Assembly: GCA_028289125.1 (NCBI GenBank)
Contig: JAQGGZ010000005.1
Location: 1-64,000, forward strand
Reading direction: 5' to 3'
Length of the DNA: 64,000 bases
Origin: Candidatus Saccharimonadota bacterium
Lineage (GTDB): Bacteria > Patescibacteriota > Saccharimonadia > Saccharimonadales > UBA4665
Of this stretch, positions 51,665-60,551 are shown one piece after another. A model generated the notes under the pieces. The model ran no database searches and was not told the origin of the DNA. It was given only the letters and a program-made list of their open reading frames with translations. Position 1 is the stretch's first letter, and every line of letters begins with the position of its first letter. Made by a program: the position numbers and the translations under genes.

Positions 51665-53112
51665 TAACCATCAAAGTAATCGGTCTTGATATGACGCTTC
51701 GGCACCCCGTAGCGGGTCAGTACCTGACGGGTGCCATCCACCATGAGGGGCGGTCCGGACACATAGTACGTGGTAGCTTGGTCGATAGACATGACATCGC
51801 CAAGGGCCTCGGGAGACTTGTCGATGAGGTAATGGATGTGATGGCCGGCTTTGCTGGCCTGGGCAAGGGTTTCTGCTTCGTAAATGTCCTGTTTTGACCG
51901 GACGAAATAATAGAGCGTCAGGCTCCTGTCATCAGGGTGTAGCAGCGCATGACGGATCATGCTGATGAACGGGGTGACACCGATGCCGCTGGCTATCAGT
52001 ACGACAGGTTCGGCCGCATTCTTCGGTAGAGTGAAATCGCCCGTTATGAACCCGGCTTGCAAGGTGTCACCGGGCTTCATCGATAGTAAGGATCGCTTGT
52101 ATGCACTACCGTTCGGGCTCACCCGTATCCCGAGGGTGACGCAGTCGTCACCCGGTGCGGAGGCTATGCTGAACATGCGTCGGTTGCCTCGCCCGTCAAG
52201 CCGCTTGACTGGCACCGTCCAGTGCATGTATTGTCCTGGCGTGAAACTTAGTGGCTGGCTAGGAGAAAACTGAAAGCGGTACAGGCCGTCCGACTGCCTA
52301 TGGATGTCACGTAACGTCATGGTAAAGCCTTGGCGTTTATTAAGGGCGTACGCAAACAAGTTCGCGAACAACAGTGCCAGGCTCGGGGTGACGAACTGTC
52401 CGAACAGTGTGAGTTGGCCGGTCAGTAAGACACCGACGAGCGCGCCGTATAAGATGTGCCAACGTTTGCTGCCTGGGAGGGTGGCGGGCTCGGTCAGCAT
52501 TATTCCGCCAAGAAACAGAAACGGCGAAGCCAGGATTAGGTCGTTGAACGCCACGGCTGGTGACACATCATTCGAGACGGCTACGAAGACAGCTGTGGTA
52601 ACCGCCGCCACGACGTACCCTGCCGCCAGGCGGTAGAGCCGTAACCGCATGACGACCAACCCGGCAAGCACAGCTACAAGCAGCGCCAGACTTGGCGTGC
52701 CGACCCACCATGTCGCCGCGCTTAGACCGGTCAGCGCTATCGCTGCGGTCGCGAGGGCCGCCGGATTGAAAATATGACGCCCGCGGTAAGCGATGATATA
52801 TTTGCTGGCCATCGCGATGATTCCGACGATGCCGGCGGCAATAATATGACTGACGGATCGGGCCGGTGCCAGAATCAGATAAAGGATCAGTGCGCTGATC
52901 AGCCATGACTCATGTGACGGCGTGACCCGCCATACTTTTGCCATCAGGCGGTTTGCCACGTAGCAAGTGACGAGGAGCACGACTAAAGATATACATAGCT
53001 GACTGAAAGGTATGGTGAGTAGGCCCAGTGCACTGAACAGCAGGCTGACGGCAGCGATGATGCCCAGCCCGTATACGACAAGGCGGTATATGGTGATGCG
53101 GTATAAGTTCAT
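51661..53112 (-). CDS. RnfD/NqrB-like membrane domain fused to an FNR-type reductase
   Basis: 483 aa. The N-terminal half has about 8-9 helices with the NQR2/RnfD pattern (IAYRGRHIFNPAALATAAIAL, LILASPFLFLGGIMLTEPAT). The C-terminal ~225 residues are a ferredoxin-NADP reductase-like module: FAD site RRMFSIASAP, NAD(P)-binding IASGIGVTPFISMIRH and YYVSGPPLMVDGTRQVL, ending in a conserved aromatic tail. No 2Fe-2S domain is present. It should move electrons from cytosolic NAD(P)H through the membrane to an extracytoplasmic flavoprotein. The operon order (FMN-binding protein, ApbE, this gene) supports that. Its start overlaps the apbE stop by 4 nt. Confidence 0.92.
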   Translation of the reverse strand: MNLYRITIYRLVVYGLGIIAAVSLLFSALGLLTIPFSQLCISLVVLLVTCYVANRLMAKVWRVTPSHESWLISALILYLILAPARSVSHIIAAGIVGIIAMASKYIIAYRGRHIFNPAALATAAIALTGLSAATWWVGTPSLALLVAVLAGLVVMRLRLYRLAAGYVVAAVTTAVFVAVSNDVSPAVAFNDLILASPFLFLGGIMLTEPATLPGSKRWHILYGALVGVLLTGQLTLFGQFVTPSLALLFANLFAYALNKRQGFTMTLRDIHRQSDGLYRFQFSPSQPLSFTPGQYMHWTVPVKRLDGRGNRRMFSIASAPGDDCVTLGIRVSPNGSAYKRSLLSMKPGDTLQAGFITGDFTLPKNAAEPVVLIASGIGVTPFISMIRHALLHPDDRSLTLYYFVRSKQDIYEAETLAQASKAGHHIHYLIDKSPEALGDVMSIDQATTYYVSGPPLMVDGTRQVLTRYGVPKRHIKTDYFDGY

Positions 53113-54017
53113 GAATCAGCTCCGAAGAACTGTGCCGGAAAGCCCGGCGATGAGACCAGTGAGTAGTCTTCGTGCATTATCGCGTACTCGAACTCAAAGT
53201 AGCGTCTCAAACTGTCAGCCGGCGCGAAATACAATGCCGTCGCTAGACCATCAGCGACCAACGCGGTCGGGGCTGTCACCCATAATGCTTTGATGTGTTT
53301 CGGCGAAGTCAGGCTGTGCGGATCGATGACATGATGATAGGTCGCCCACCGCCGACGGTTACCCGCTGAACCGCAGATACTCCCTTGGGTTATCTGTGCT
53401 ACTCCGATGACCTGGTTAAGATTATCGGGGTGTTCAAGCCCGACATTAAGAGTCTGGCCGACCGTTACGATATCACCGCCGGCATCGATGCTGTAGTGTC
53501 GGACATCGGCCTGTACCATGATTTGGGCGACCAGGTCGATGAGGTAACCCTTCCCGGCTGCACCGAAATCAAGCAGGACCGGTCGCTTAGCTGTGAGAGT
53601 GGCACCATCGTATGTCATGACCTCCTGCCATGCCGGTACGGACCGTATCGGCATGGGCTGGAGCGAATAACTTGCGTCATAGCCGGCGTCGGATAAGGCC
53701 TGGCCTATCAGCGGCGTCATGGCACCATCCGTCAGATCATACAGCTGTTGGTACAGGTTGAACATCGGAGCGGCGTCATCCGGCAAGCGGTAGTTTCCGG
53801 CCTCTCGGGCGATCTGTGCCACGACAGAATCAGCCCTGAACCGCGAATAGACGTGGTCGAAGGCCGCGATGCGCTGCTGAATGGATTTCTGTAAGTCGCC
53901 TAAACGGTCATAGGCCTCGTAGACTTCAATCGTCCACGATGTCCCGATGGCTTCGAACTTCAATGAGAACGGCTGGCTAAGCCTGAGCCTGGGACTTGAT
54001 GGCATCGACGGCCTCAT
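53109..54017 (-). CDS. apbE: FAD:protein FMN transferase
   Basis: 302 aa at most. Family features: GTSWTIEVYEAYD, FDHVYSRFRADSVVAQI, DFGAAGKGYLIDLVAQIM, IDAGGDIVTVG, WATYHHVIDPHS and the metal-binding VTAPTALVADGLATALYF. It transfers FMN from FAD to a Ser/Thr of partner proteins outside the membrane. A clear lipoprotein or signal sequence is missing. The frame overlaps the upstream FMN-binding gene by 41 nt; ATG 54005 or a TTG at 53963 (LKFEAIGTSW) could be the real start, which would also shorten the overlap. Confidence 0.92.
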   Translation of the reverse strand: MRPSMPSSPRLRLSQPFSLKFEAIGTSWTIEVYEAYDRLGDLQKSIQQRIAAFDHVYSRFRADSVVAQIAREAGNYRLPDDAAPMFNLYQQLYDLTDGAMTPLIGQALSDAGYDASYSLQPMPIRSVPAWQEVMTYDGATLTAKRPVLLDFGAAGKGYLIDLVAQIMVQADVRHYSIDAGGDIVTVGQTLNVGLEHPDNLNQVIGVAQITQGSICGSAGNRRRWATYHHVIDPHSLTSPKHIKALWVTAPTALVADGLATALYFAPADSLRRYFEFEYAIMHEDYSLVSSPGFPAQFFGADS

Positions 54018-54459
54018 TAAAGCCGCGTGGTGTCAGGGAGGAACCTGAAATACGGGAAAGTGTGATGTCGTTGATGTCCTTGCCGACGACGAACGGACTA
54101 TAGTTGGCCTTGAACTGGGCCTGGTACTCGGCGGCTTCCTGGCTAGTCTGGCTAGTCGTGACATCGCTGGTCGTGACGACATTGTTTGCAACCGTGAGTT
54201 TCACAGTGATACTTTCCGTTCCGCCCGGGGTTTGATAATTGCCGGTAGCGCTGTACGTACCGTCCTTATATTCTACGGTTGATCCCGAAGCCTGGCTTTC
54301 TGTGGTCGTGCTGGTTTGGGCCGGGTTCTCGGTAACCGTCCCCACCTCATCCTTATTCTTAGCGTAAAGAGCGATTGCCGTCGCGATCACTATCAGCGCC
54401 AGTATGCCGACGATTACCATGGTTTTTTGACGCGAATTGGATGTTGATTCGGGCGGCAT
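53977..54459 (-). CDS. FMN-binding domain protein, likely ApbE substrate
   Basis: 160 aa from MPPESTSNSRQ, with AAAGGAG 5 nt upstream. One helix (about 13-34) anchors an extracellular part: a Thr/Ser-rich linker, then an FMN_bind-like domain (YKDGTYSATGNYQTPGG ... ISGSSLTPRGFNEAVDAIKSQA). The S-G-S-S-L-T segment corresponds to the S-G-A-T-x-T flavinylation motif that ApbE modifies on the last Thr. As the first gene of a three-gene operon with apbE and the RnfD/NqrB-FNR fusion, it is the likely terminal electron carrier outside the cell. Confidence 0.85.
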   Translation of the reverse strand: MPPESTSNSRQKTMVIVGILALIVIATAIALYAKNKDEVGTVTENPAQTSTTTESQASGSTVEYKDGTYSATGNYQTPGGTESITVKLTVANNVVTTSDVTTSQTSQEAAEYQAQFKANYSPFVVGKDINDITLSRISGSSLTPRGFNEAVDAIKSQAQA

Positions 54460-54512
54460 ACGGGCTCCTTTATATACTAAATATAGTATCACGCCCGCAG
54501 CTTATGAATGGC

Positions 54513-55334
54513 TTAAAAACCGATAGTTACTGAAGGCGTAGTCACTGAGCTAACGGCCGGAACGGTGACGGTTGCTGGCGGAACACTCACGACGGGCGCT
54601 GTCTGGCTGGGAGGAGTGACAACTGGCTCAGCCGGTGTTGTGACAGGTGTAGGATCTACGGCAGGTGTCTGATCAGTTGGTATTATTGCGGGTGTTGACA
54701 CCGGTGAAGTTGCAGGGACAGAGGGGACTGTCGCGGGAGCGGGCGTCGGAACGGTCACTGTCGTTTCGCTGCCACCACCCCTTCCGCCGACAGGGGCGGC
54801 AGCTGGTAAGGGATCCGTTACGGCACCTTGCTGCGGGACCGGGAGCTTGGTGGTATCAATCTGTGTTTCGACCGCAGGGCGCAAGATAGTTACGCGGCTC
54901 CCTACCTGCGCCGGCAGAGTGCGGCCGGACAGTATGGCAATCGCCAGCCCGGATGATTGAGTTTTAATCGGTGCTACCGGCTCGATATTCGTGCCTGGAT
55001 GCGAAGCCGCTAAGGCGACCAGGGCTGCCAAGGCAGCAATCAGTGGCAAGACCTGATAATTCCGCGGAGCTCGAATTCCGCGTGCCAAGGTATAAACCTT
55101 AGTGGAACGGGGTCTCGTCGCATCATGCCAGATCGCTGCCATGGCAGTACCGAGAATGACCGTTCGTTTTTTAGTGAAGCTAATCGCATCGGAAATATGA
55201 TGTCGCTCGGGTGCGGGCCTTTCGAGGCGGCGCATGCTGGTGTTTTCGGGGTTAAGGCGCTTTTTGACTTCTTCTTGGAAGAAAATTCCGTCGAGATGAG
55301 TCCCATTACTGCGGCCTGTGAGGTAGCTGTGCAT
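54513..55334 (-). CDS. One-pass protein with long Pro/Thr/Val-rich exported tail
   Basis: 273 aa. A charged cytoplasmic N-terminus of ~90 residues precedes one helix (about 93-112: QVLPLIAALAALVALAAS). The outside part has ~55 mixed residues (SGLAIAILSGRTLPAQVG), a GGRGGGSE patch and ~95 residues of Pro, Thr and Val repeats (TPVTTPAEPVVTPPSQT-like). No family was recognised. It could be a wall-spanning stalk. The ATG at 55334 is supported by a TTGACT-N17-TATGGT promoter whose -10 ends 6 nt upstream. Confidence 0.7.
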   Translation of the reverse strand: MHSYLTGRSNGTHLDGIFFQEEVKKRLNPENTSMRRLERPAPERHHISDAISFTKKRTVILGTAMAAIWHDATRPRSTKVYTLARGIRAPRNYQVLPLIAALAALVALAASHPGTNIEPVAPIKTQSSGLAIAILSGRTLPAQVGSRVTILRPAVETQIDTTKLPVPQQGAVTDPLPAAAPVGGRGGGSETTVTVPTPAPATVPSVPATSPVSTPAIIPTDQTPAVDPTPVTTPAEPVVTPPSQTAPVVSVPPATVTVPAVSSVTTPSVTIGF

Positions 55335-55340
55335 GCTTCC

Positions 55341-55369
55341 ACCATAAAACGTAACAATTAGAGAGTCAA
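55341..55369 (-). promoter_or_regulatory. Leaderless promoter of the Pro/Thr-rich protein gene
   Basis: TTGACT (55364-55369), a 17-nt spacer and TATGGT (55341-55346) on the minus strand, 6 nt before the ATG at 55334. Confidence 0.55.
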
Positions 55370-55419
55370 CTACTAGAACCTATAATTGTGCGAAAAGGTA
55401 GTATGTTTTGTAAGAAATA

Positions 55420-57333
55420 TTACACGAGAAGCGCTTTGATGCGACGGACACCTGCAGAGCTGGCTTCTTCCTTCGTAATCTTAAAACGCTTACCGTCCTC
55501 ACCGAGCTGTCCGGTGTGGTCGACATGAGGGCCGCCACAGATCTCAAAGCTGAATCGATCGTCGCCCTGCCCCATTTGGTAAATTTTGACCGTTTCCCCG
55601 TAGCGGTCACCGAATGCACCAAGAGCGCCCATCTCAAGCGCTTGGTTGGTCGGATATTCTTTCCAGAAGACCGGCAGATCTTTCTCGATCTGTTCATTTA
55701 CGATGCGTTCAACGGTAGCGATTTCCTCAGGAGTTACTTTGGCATCGTGCGAGAAATCGAAGCGCAACCGCTCCTCGGTGATGTTAGCACCGCGCTGAAT
55801 GACATGGTCACCCAGGGTTATCCGGAGAGCTTGGTACATCAGGTGTGTGGCCGTGTGGTACTTCTTGTGTTGTAAGGTCTGGCCACCGAGGCCACCCTTG
55901 AAAGTGCCTTTCGTGGCCGTCTGTGAACGTTGTCGCTGCTCGGCCATCTTAGCGTCGAACTCTGCCTTCCAGTTATCATGTAACCGTACATCATCCCGTT
56001 TGAAGATTTCTTCTGCGATTAGTTCTGCAGGAAAACCGTAGGTATCGTAAAGCACGAACAGAGAGTCGCCATGAAGATCCTTTTGGGAGCTCTCACTCTC
56101 GATGGGCAGGTCTGCGATAAGTTTATCAAGAACCTGTAGGCCCTTGCGTAAGGTCTGGCGGAAGGCTTTCTCTTCCTTGACGAGGATCTCGATGACTTTA
56201 TCGCGATTACCGGCGACTTCCGGGTAATCGTCTTGGTAGAGGTCGGCGATGACTGGGACGATCTGCTCCAGGAAGTTCTGCTCGATGCCAAGCTCGAAAG
56301 CGTAACGGATAGCCCGTCGCAGCAGACGGCGCATGACGTAACCTTGTGCCTTATTGCTCGGTACGATGCCGTCGACGGCCAGGAATGATGCCGCCCGTAG
56401 GTGGTCGGCGATAACCCGCATGCTCTCGGTGTGGCTGTCATACTTTTTGCCAGAAATCTGTTCAAGTTTCTCGACGATCGGTAGCATCAGGCTGATTTTG
56501 AAAACGTCAGGATTATCGAGTGCGGCGGCGGCGATGCGCTCCAGGCCCGATCCGTGGTCGATATTCGGCTTTTCAAGTGGCACGAATTTGCCTTCGCCTT
56601 CTTTGCGGTAGGCCATGAAGACGTTGTTGCCTATTTCCATGAACCGGCCGCAGTCACAGTTCGGGTGACAGTGTTCGCCATAGGCAGGGTTATGTGGCGT
56701 ACCGAAATCGTAAAACATCTCACTGTCAGGCCCGCATGGGTCGCCGATCGGAGTGGTTTCAGGCCCACCGTTGCGGCTCCACCAGTTCTTGGATCCGTCA
56801 TAGAAGAATATGCGCTCACCGTCTTTAATGCCACGGGTATAGCCGTCCGCCTCTGACCCGATGTCTGCCATTCCAGACGAAATATGCCGGGCGTCGAACA
56901 GTCCTTGCCAGACTTCGGCGGCTTCGGTGTCTTTAGGTATGTCGTATTGCGGTGCACCGATAAAGCATGTGACGTATAATTTGGTGGCATCAAGGCCGAT
57001 GACCTCGGTCAAAAACTCGAACATCCACTCGATCTGCTGCTGCTTGAAATAATCACCGAGGCTCCAGTTGCCGAGCATTTCGAAGAACGTCGTGTGACGG
57101 TTGTCGCCGATGTCCTCGATATCCTGTGCTCGCAGGCAAGTCTGGCTATCAACCAGACGCCGGCCTTCTGGGTGGTCCTCACCAAGTAGGTATGGGATCA
57201 TCGGCTGCATGCCGGAGCCGGTGAACAGCGTCGTCGGGTCATTCTGAGGAACAAGTGGTGCCCGCGGTATGATCGCGTGACCACGCTCCTGGTAATATTT
57301 GAGGTAAGATTGGCGGATTTGTTGGGCATTCAT
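55420..57333 (-). CDS. alaS: Alanyl-tRNA synthetase, short form without C-Ala domain
   Basis: 637 aa versus about 875 in E. coli. The class II catalytic core is complete: FTGSGMQPMIPYLLG, RHTTFFEMLGNWSLGDYF, GLERIAAA. The tRNA-recognition part includes GYVMRRLLRRAIRY. The editing domain has the zinc residues in HTATHLMYQ and CGGPHVDHTGQLG. The protein stops right after editing (ITKEEASSAGVRRIKAL), so the dimerising C-Ala/DHHA1 region is absent. This reduced form is common in Patescibacteria. A TGCTACAAT box ends 8 nt before the ATG, suggesting a leaderless mRNA. Confidence 0.97.
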   Translation of the reverse strand: MNAQQIRQSYLKYYQERGHAIIPRAPLVPQNDPTTLFTGSGMQPMIPYLLGEDHPEGRRLVDSQTCLRAQDIEDIGDNRHTTFFEMLGNWSLGDYFKQQQIEWMFEFLTEVIGLDATKLYVTCFIGAPQYDIPKDTEAAEVWQGLFDARHISSGMADIGSEADGYTRGIKDGERIFFYDGSKNWWSRNGGPETTPIGDPCGPDSEMFYDFGTPHNPAYGEHCHPNCDCGRFMEIGNNVFMAYRKEGEGKFVPLEKPNIDHGSGLERIAAAALDNPDVFKISLMLPIVEKLEQISGKKYDSHTESMRVIADHLRAASFLAVDGIVPSNKAQGYVMRRLLRRAIRYAFELGIEQNFLEQIVPVIADLYQDDYPEVAGNRDKVIEILVKEEKAFRQTLRKGLQVLDKLIADLPIESESSQKDLHGDSLFVLYDTYGFPAELIAEEIFKRDDVRLHDNWKAEFDAKMAEQRQRSQTATKGTFKGGLGGQTLQHKKYHTATHLMYQALRITLGDHVIQRGANITEERLRFDFSHDAKVTPEEIATVERIVNEQIEKDLPVFWKEYPTNQALEMGALGAFGDRYGETVKIYQMGQGDDRFSFEICGGPHVDHTGQLGEDGKRFKITKEEASSAGVRRIKALLV

Positions 57334-57341
57334 ATCCGTTT

Positions 57342-57347
57342 ATTGTA
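57342..57347 (-). promoter_or_regulatory. Extended -10 box of alaS
   Basis: TG-C-TACAAT on the minus strand, 8 nt before the ATG at 57333, in the 29-bp gap after the upstream kinase stop. Confidence 0.55.
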
Positions 57348-57362
57348 GCAGATAGACGTAGC

Positions 57363-58781
57363 CTATTGCTGAGCGATGGGCAGCCGGATCGTGAAGGTTG
57401 AGCCGGAGCCTTCGACGCTGTTGACAGTGATCGTTCCCTGGTGTTCCTCGACGATAAGTTTGGTGATGTACAGGCCGATACCGGTACCCTCGTAATTGTA
57501 CGTCATCGTACTGGTGCCACGGTGGAACTTAGTGAATAGCTTGTCAAACTCGGAGGTTGGTATGCCGATTCCCGTATCCCGGACGGTGATTTGGATAGCA
57601 TCACCGACCCGTTGCAGCCCTAGCTCGATCAGGCCGTCTTCTTTGGTAAACTTAAGGGCATTGTCCAGAAGGTTCCAGACGGCACTCGTCAGGTGGGTCG
57701 CGCTGCCGTACACTTCGGAATCGGTCAGTTCACGCTTTACTTCGAAGTGGAGGTTTTTTTCTTCGGCCAAGTTTTGGAATTCAGGAATGATAGTGTCGAG
57801 CAAGTGATCGACGATGATCGGCTGCTTGTGGAAAATCTCTTGCCCCGACTCTATATTGGAAATGACCAACAGATCTTCGGCGAACACGCCCAGACGTTGG
57901 CTGTTTGCCTCGATGCTGTTCATCATCTTCTGTAATTCAACTGACAGCGCCTGTGACTTAGCCATTTCAACGTAGCCGTTGATGACGCTGAGCGGTGTCC
58001 GCAGGTTGTGCGAGGCGATCATCAGGAATTCTGATTTGATCTGGTCGACCTCTTTTAATTTCTGAATGTCCATCTTCAGATTCTGTGCCATCTGGTTGAC
58101 ACTGTTGGCCAGGTCGCCGATTTCATCTGCCCGGCCGTGTGGAATCGGACTGTCATATTGTCCGGCAGCGATTACCATAGCCTGGTCGCGCAACCTTCGG
58201 ATCGGCCGGAGGAAAAATCGGTCGATGAATATAAAGGTAACGATACCGCTGAGCAGCAGTCCAAGCAGACTGTAACCGATTATCGCGAGGGCCAAAGTGC
58301 CGACGGCCTTATCGATACTGGCACTGGAAATGTCGTACACTACCGCATACTTATGCATTCCACCCTCATCGATATACGGATAAATGATCCGTTTGATCTG
58401 CCCGGAATCGGCATAAATGTTTATCGGATTGAACGACTGAGCCTGCTCGGCCGTGATCGATTGTGACGGCCCATCGTAGCTGTACGTCACCACCCCGTCG
58501 AGCCCGACCACAGCAATATTCGTTATTGATGAGTCAAGACTGGTGAAATCAGCGATCTGCTCGTTGACGAGGATGGTGCCACTGTCTTTATAGGTGACAT
58601 AAGCGCTACCGATCGGCTTTGTCGCGAGAGCCGTGAAGGCTTTAGAACGTTCAAGGAGATCAGATCGGAGGCTTTCGACGTTATGGCGTAGCAGCACGAG
58701 TGCCATCACCCCGAAGATAAGTGTCATCAGGGTGATGATCAGTGCGATGAAGCGCTGCTGGAGGCCAAAACGTAATTTCAT
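57363..58781 (-). CDS. Transmembrane sensor histidine kinase with HAMP domain
   Basis: 472 aa. TM1 (about 11-33), an extracellular Cache-like sensor (34-163, with VVGLDGVVTYSYDG), TM2 (164-187), HAMP (188-240, with DEIGDLANSVNQMAQNL), HisKA with His258 in LMIASHNLRTPLSVING and HATPase with WNLLDNALKFT, VRDTGIGIPTSE and GTGIGLYITKLIVEEHQG. It senses an external signal. No response regulator adjoins; the gene directly upstream encodes a solute-binding protein, which could present the ligand. Confidence 0.93.
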   Translation of the reverse strand: MKLRFGLQQRFIALIITLMTLIFGVMALVLLRHNVESLRSDLLERSKAFTALATKPIGSAYVTYKDSGTILVNEQIADFTSLDSSITNIAVVGLDGVVTYSYDGPSQSITAEQAQSFNPINIYADSGQIKRIIYPYIDEGGMHKYAVVYDISSASIDKAVGTLALAIIGYSLLGLLLSGIVTFIFIDRFFLRPIRRLRDQAMVIAAGQYDSPIPHGRADEIGDLANSVNQMAQNLKMDIQKLKEVDQIKSEFLMIASHNLRTPLSVINGYVEMAKSQALSVELQKMMNSIEANSQRLGVFAEDLLVISNIESGQEIFHKQPIIVDHLLDTIIPEFQNLAEEKNLHFEVKRELTDSEVYGSATHLTSAVWNLLDNALKFTKEDGLIELGLQRVGDAIQITVRDTGIGIPTSEFDKLFTKFHRGTSTMTYNYEGTGIGLYITKLIVEEHQGTITVNSVEGSGSTFTIRLPIAQQ

Positions 58782-58785
58782 TCTG

Positions 58786-60462
58786 CTACTTAGCGTAGAC
58801 GTCTTGGAAGTAGACGCCTAAGGTGTTGTTTTCGACGTCACGGGCAATGACATACGAAGGGTTGTAGATGATCGTGTCGCTATTCGGCACGTACAGTGGG
58901 ACGACGGCGACATCTTCGGCCATGGTGCGAGAAGCCTGCTTCAATAATGAAAGACGTGACGAACTGTCAGACGCCGACTGGGCCTTGTCGAGGAAATCCT
59001 GTGCCGTCTTGTTGGCATAGTTCGGGGTGTTGAGGAAGGCACCTAATACGTCGCTGGCGTCGAGTAAGTCAGAGCTCCAGGTAATCAGGAACGAGTCGGT
59101 CTTGCCGCCAAAAGCTTTGGCGCCAAGGGCCGAAGTGTCGGTCTGAGGATCCAGATTGGCGGTGACGTTTATCTGGGCCAATTGTTGTTTGACACTTTCG
59201 GCAGCCTTCTGCTGGGGTGCGTAATAGGTAAGCGTGAATGCAAAGCCTTTGGCATAGCCGGCTTCCTGTAGCAAAGATTTGGCTTTCGCAAGGTCAAGTG
59301 TCGGTCGTACGACAGCTGGGTCATAGCCCGGAATCCCTTTAGCGACCAGCTGACTAGCTGCTATCGCGTTGTCTATGCCGCGGCTCTTGGCGACGGCCAC
59401 CGGATCGATCGCGTACTCTAGAGCTTGGCGAGCCTTGAGGTTCTGAAGCGGCGAACCAGCCTTCACGCTGTTAAGTGCTATCATGGAAACAGAGAGCTGG
59501 GGGATACTGATGGTGTTGTATTGGCGGCTGCCGACAGCTGTCGGCTTGTCGGCTGTCAGGTATTGCAGGTCGGCTTTGCCGTCACCATAGAGCTTTCCGT
59601 GGTTGAGCTGCCCATCACCAGTGGTAGTGAAGCTGACGCTTCGTACATAGACGTGACCACCGTGGTATTGGTCGAAGGCGGTCATTTCAAGCGAGTTGTC
59701 GGCGGGAGTAGTGCCCGGTTTGACGATGAAGGGACCGGTACCGTTGATCGGATCAGATTGCTTGCCGGACTTAGTGTCGTACACAAAGTAAAAGGCTAAC
59801 TTGTTAAGCAGGGTCGGATCCGGGCCGGTAGTCTTGATTGTTACCTGTAACGGGCCGGTTGCTTCAATCGACTTTAAGGTTGTGGCGTACAATTCGCCCG
59901 ACGGGCTGTCCAGGGCACCTTCAAAGCTAGCCTTCACATCTTGTGCCGTCATCGTCCGCCCGGAGTGGAATTTGACACCTGATTTAAGATTGAAAACCCA
60001 CGTCGAGCTATCGGGATTGGTCCAGCCGGTAGCTAGGGACGGTACAATCTGAGTCTTATTCTTATATCGCACGAGGCTCTCAAAGAACATCACGTTGGCT
60101 TCCCAACTACTACTGGTGTTCTCATTGGTGGGATAAAAATCCGCCCATCCTTGTTCGTTCGTAGCGTAAACCAGGTGCGGAATGTCTTTTTTAACGACTC
60201 CTGAGTTCGCTGACTTCGTGTCACTGTGCTTAAGGAATAAGAACCAAACAACTGCTGCGACGACAATCAAAGCGATAAGGCACAAGATCGCCAGCAATAG
60301 TTTCTTTTTTGATTTAGTCGGCGGCGAAGAGGTCACCGTCGGAGAATATTCAGAGTTACCGGGAGTTTCCGGAGTCGCATTATCGGCTGTTTTTACGACG
60401 ACCTTCGTCGGCTCGCTAGGAGTTACGTTAGTACTGTCCGTTTCTGAAGGCTTTTCGTCCAT
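58786..60462 (-). CDS. Membrane-anchored oligopeptide-type solute-binding protein
   Basis: 558 aa from MDEKPSETDSTN with AGGA 6 nt upstream; the frame opens 10 codons earlier. A charged, disordered cytoplasmic N-terminus (1-60) and one helix (about 63-83) replace the usual lipoprotein signal. The rest is an SBP_bac_5 domain: NLKSGVKFHSGRTMTAQDVKASFEGAL, INGTGPFIVKPG, NLKARQALEYAIDPVAVA and AKSLLQEAGY. No permease or ATPase genes accompany it. It ends 4 nt before a sensor kinase gene, so it may serve as a peptide receptor for signalling rather than import. Confidence 0.9.
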   Translation of the reverse strand: MDEKPSETDSTNVTPSEPTKVVVKTADNATPETPGNSEYSPTVTSSPPTKSKKKLLLAILCLIALIVVAAVVWFLFLKHSDTKSANSGVVKKDIPHLVYATNEQGWADFYPTNENTSSSWEANVMFFESLVRYKNKTQIVPSLATGWTNPDSSTWVFNLKSGVKFHSGRTMTAQDVKASFEGALDSPSGELYATTLKSIEATGPLQVTIKTTGPDPTLLNKLAFYFVYDTKSGKQSDPINGTGPFIVKPGTTPADNSLEMTAFDQYHGGHVYVRSVSFTTTGDGQLNHGKLYGDGKADLQYLTADKPTAVGSRQYNTISIPQLSVSMIALNSVKAGSPLQNLKARQALEYAIDPVAVAKSRGIDNAIAASQLVAKGIPGYDPAVVRPTLDLAKAKSLLQEAGYAKGFAFTLTYYAPQQKAAESVKQQLAQINVTANLDPQTDTSALGAKAFGGKTDSFLITWSSDLLDASDVLGAFLNTPNYANKTAQDFLDKAQSASDSSSRLSLLKQASRTMAEDVAVVPLYVPNSDTIIYNPSYVIARDVENNTLGVYFQDVYAK

Positions 60463-60497
60463 TAGTTTTCCTGACGTTACTATGTTAATCAAGCTTA

Positions 60498-60526
60498 AGC
60501 GTATTAGTTATTAAGACAACAGTCAA
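60498..60526 (-). promoter_or_regulatory. Promoter of the solute-binding protein-kinase pair
   Basis: TTGACT (60521-60526), a 17-nt spacer and TACGCT (60498-60503) on the minus strand, giving a leader of about 30 nt with a ribosome site. Confidence 0.55.
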
Positions 60527-60551
60527 TCGTTTTTTGGATTTACAGCGTATT

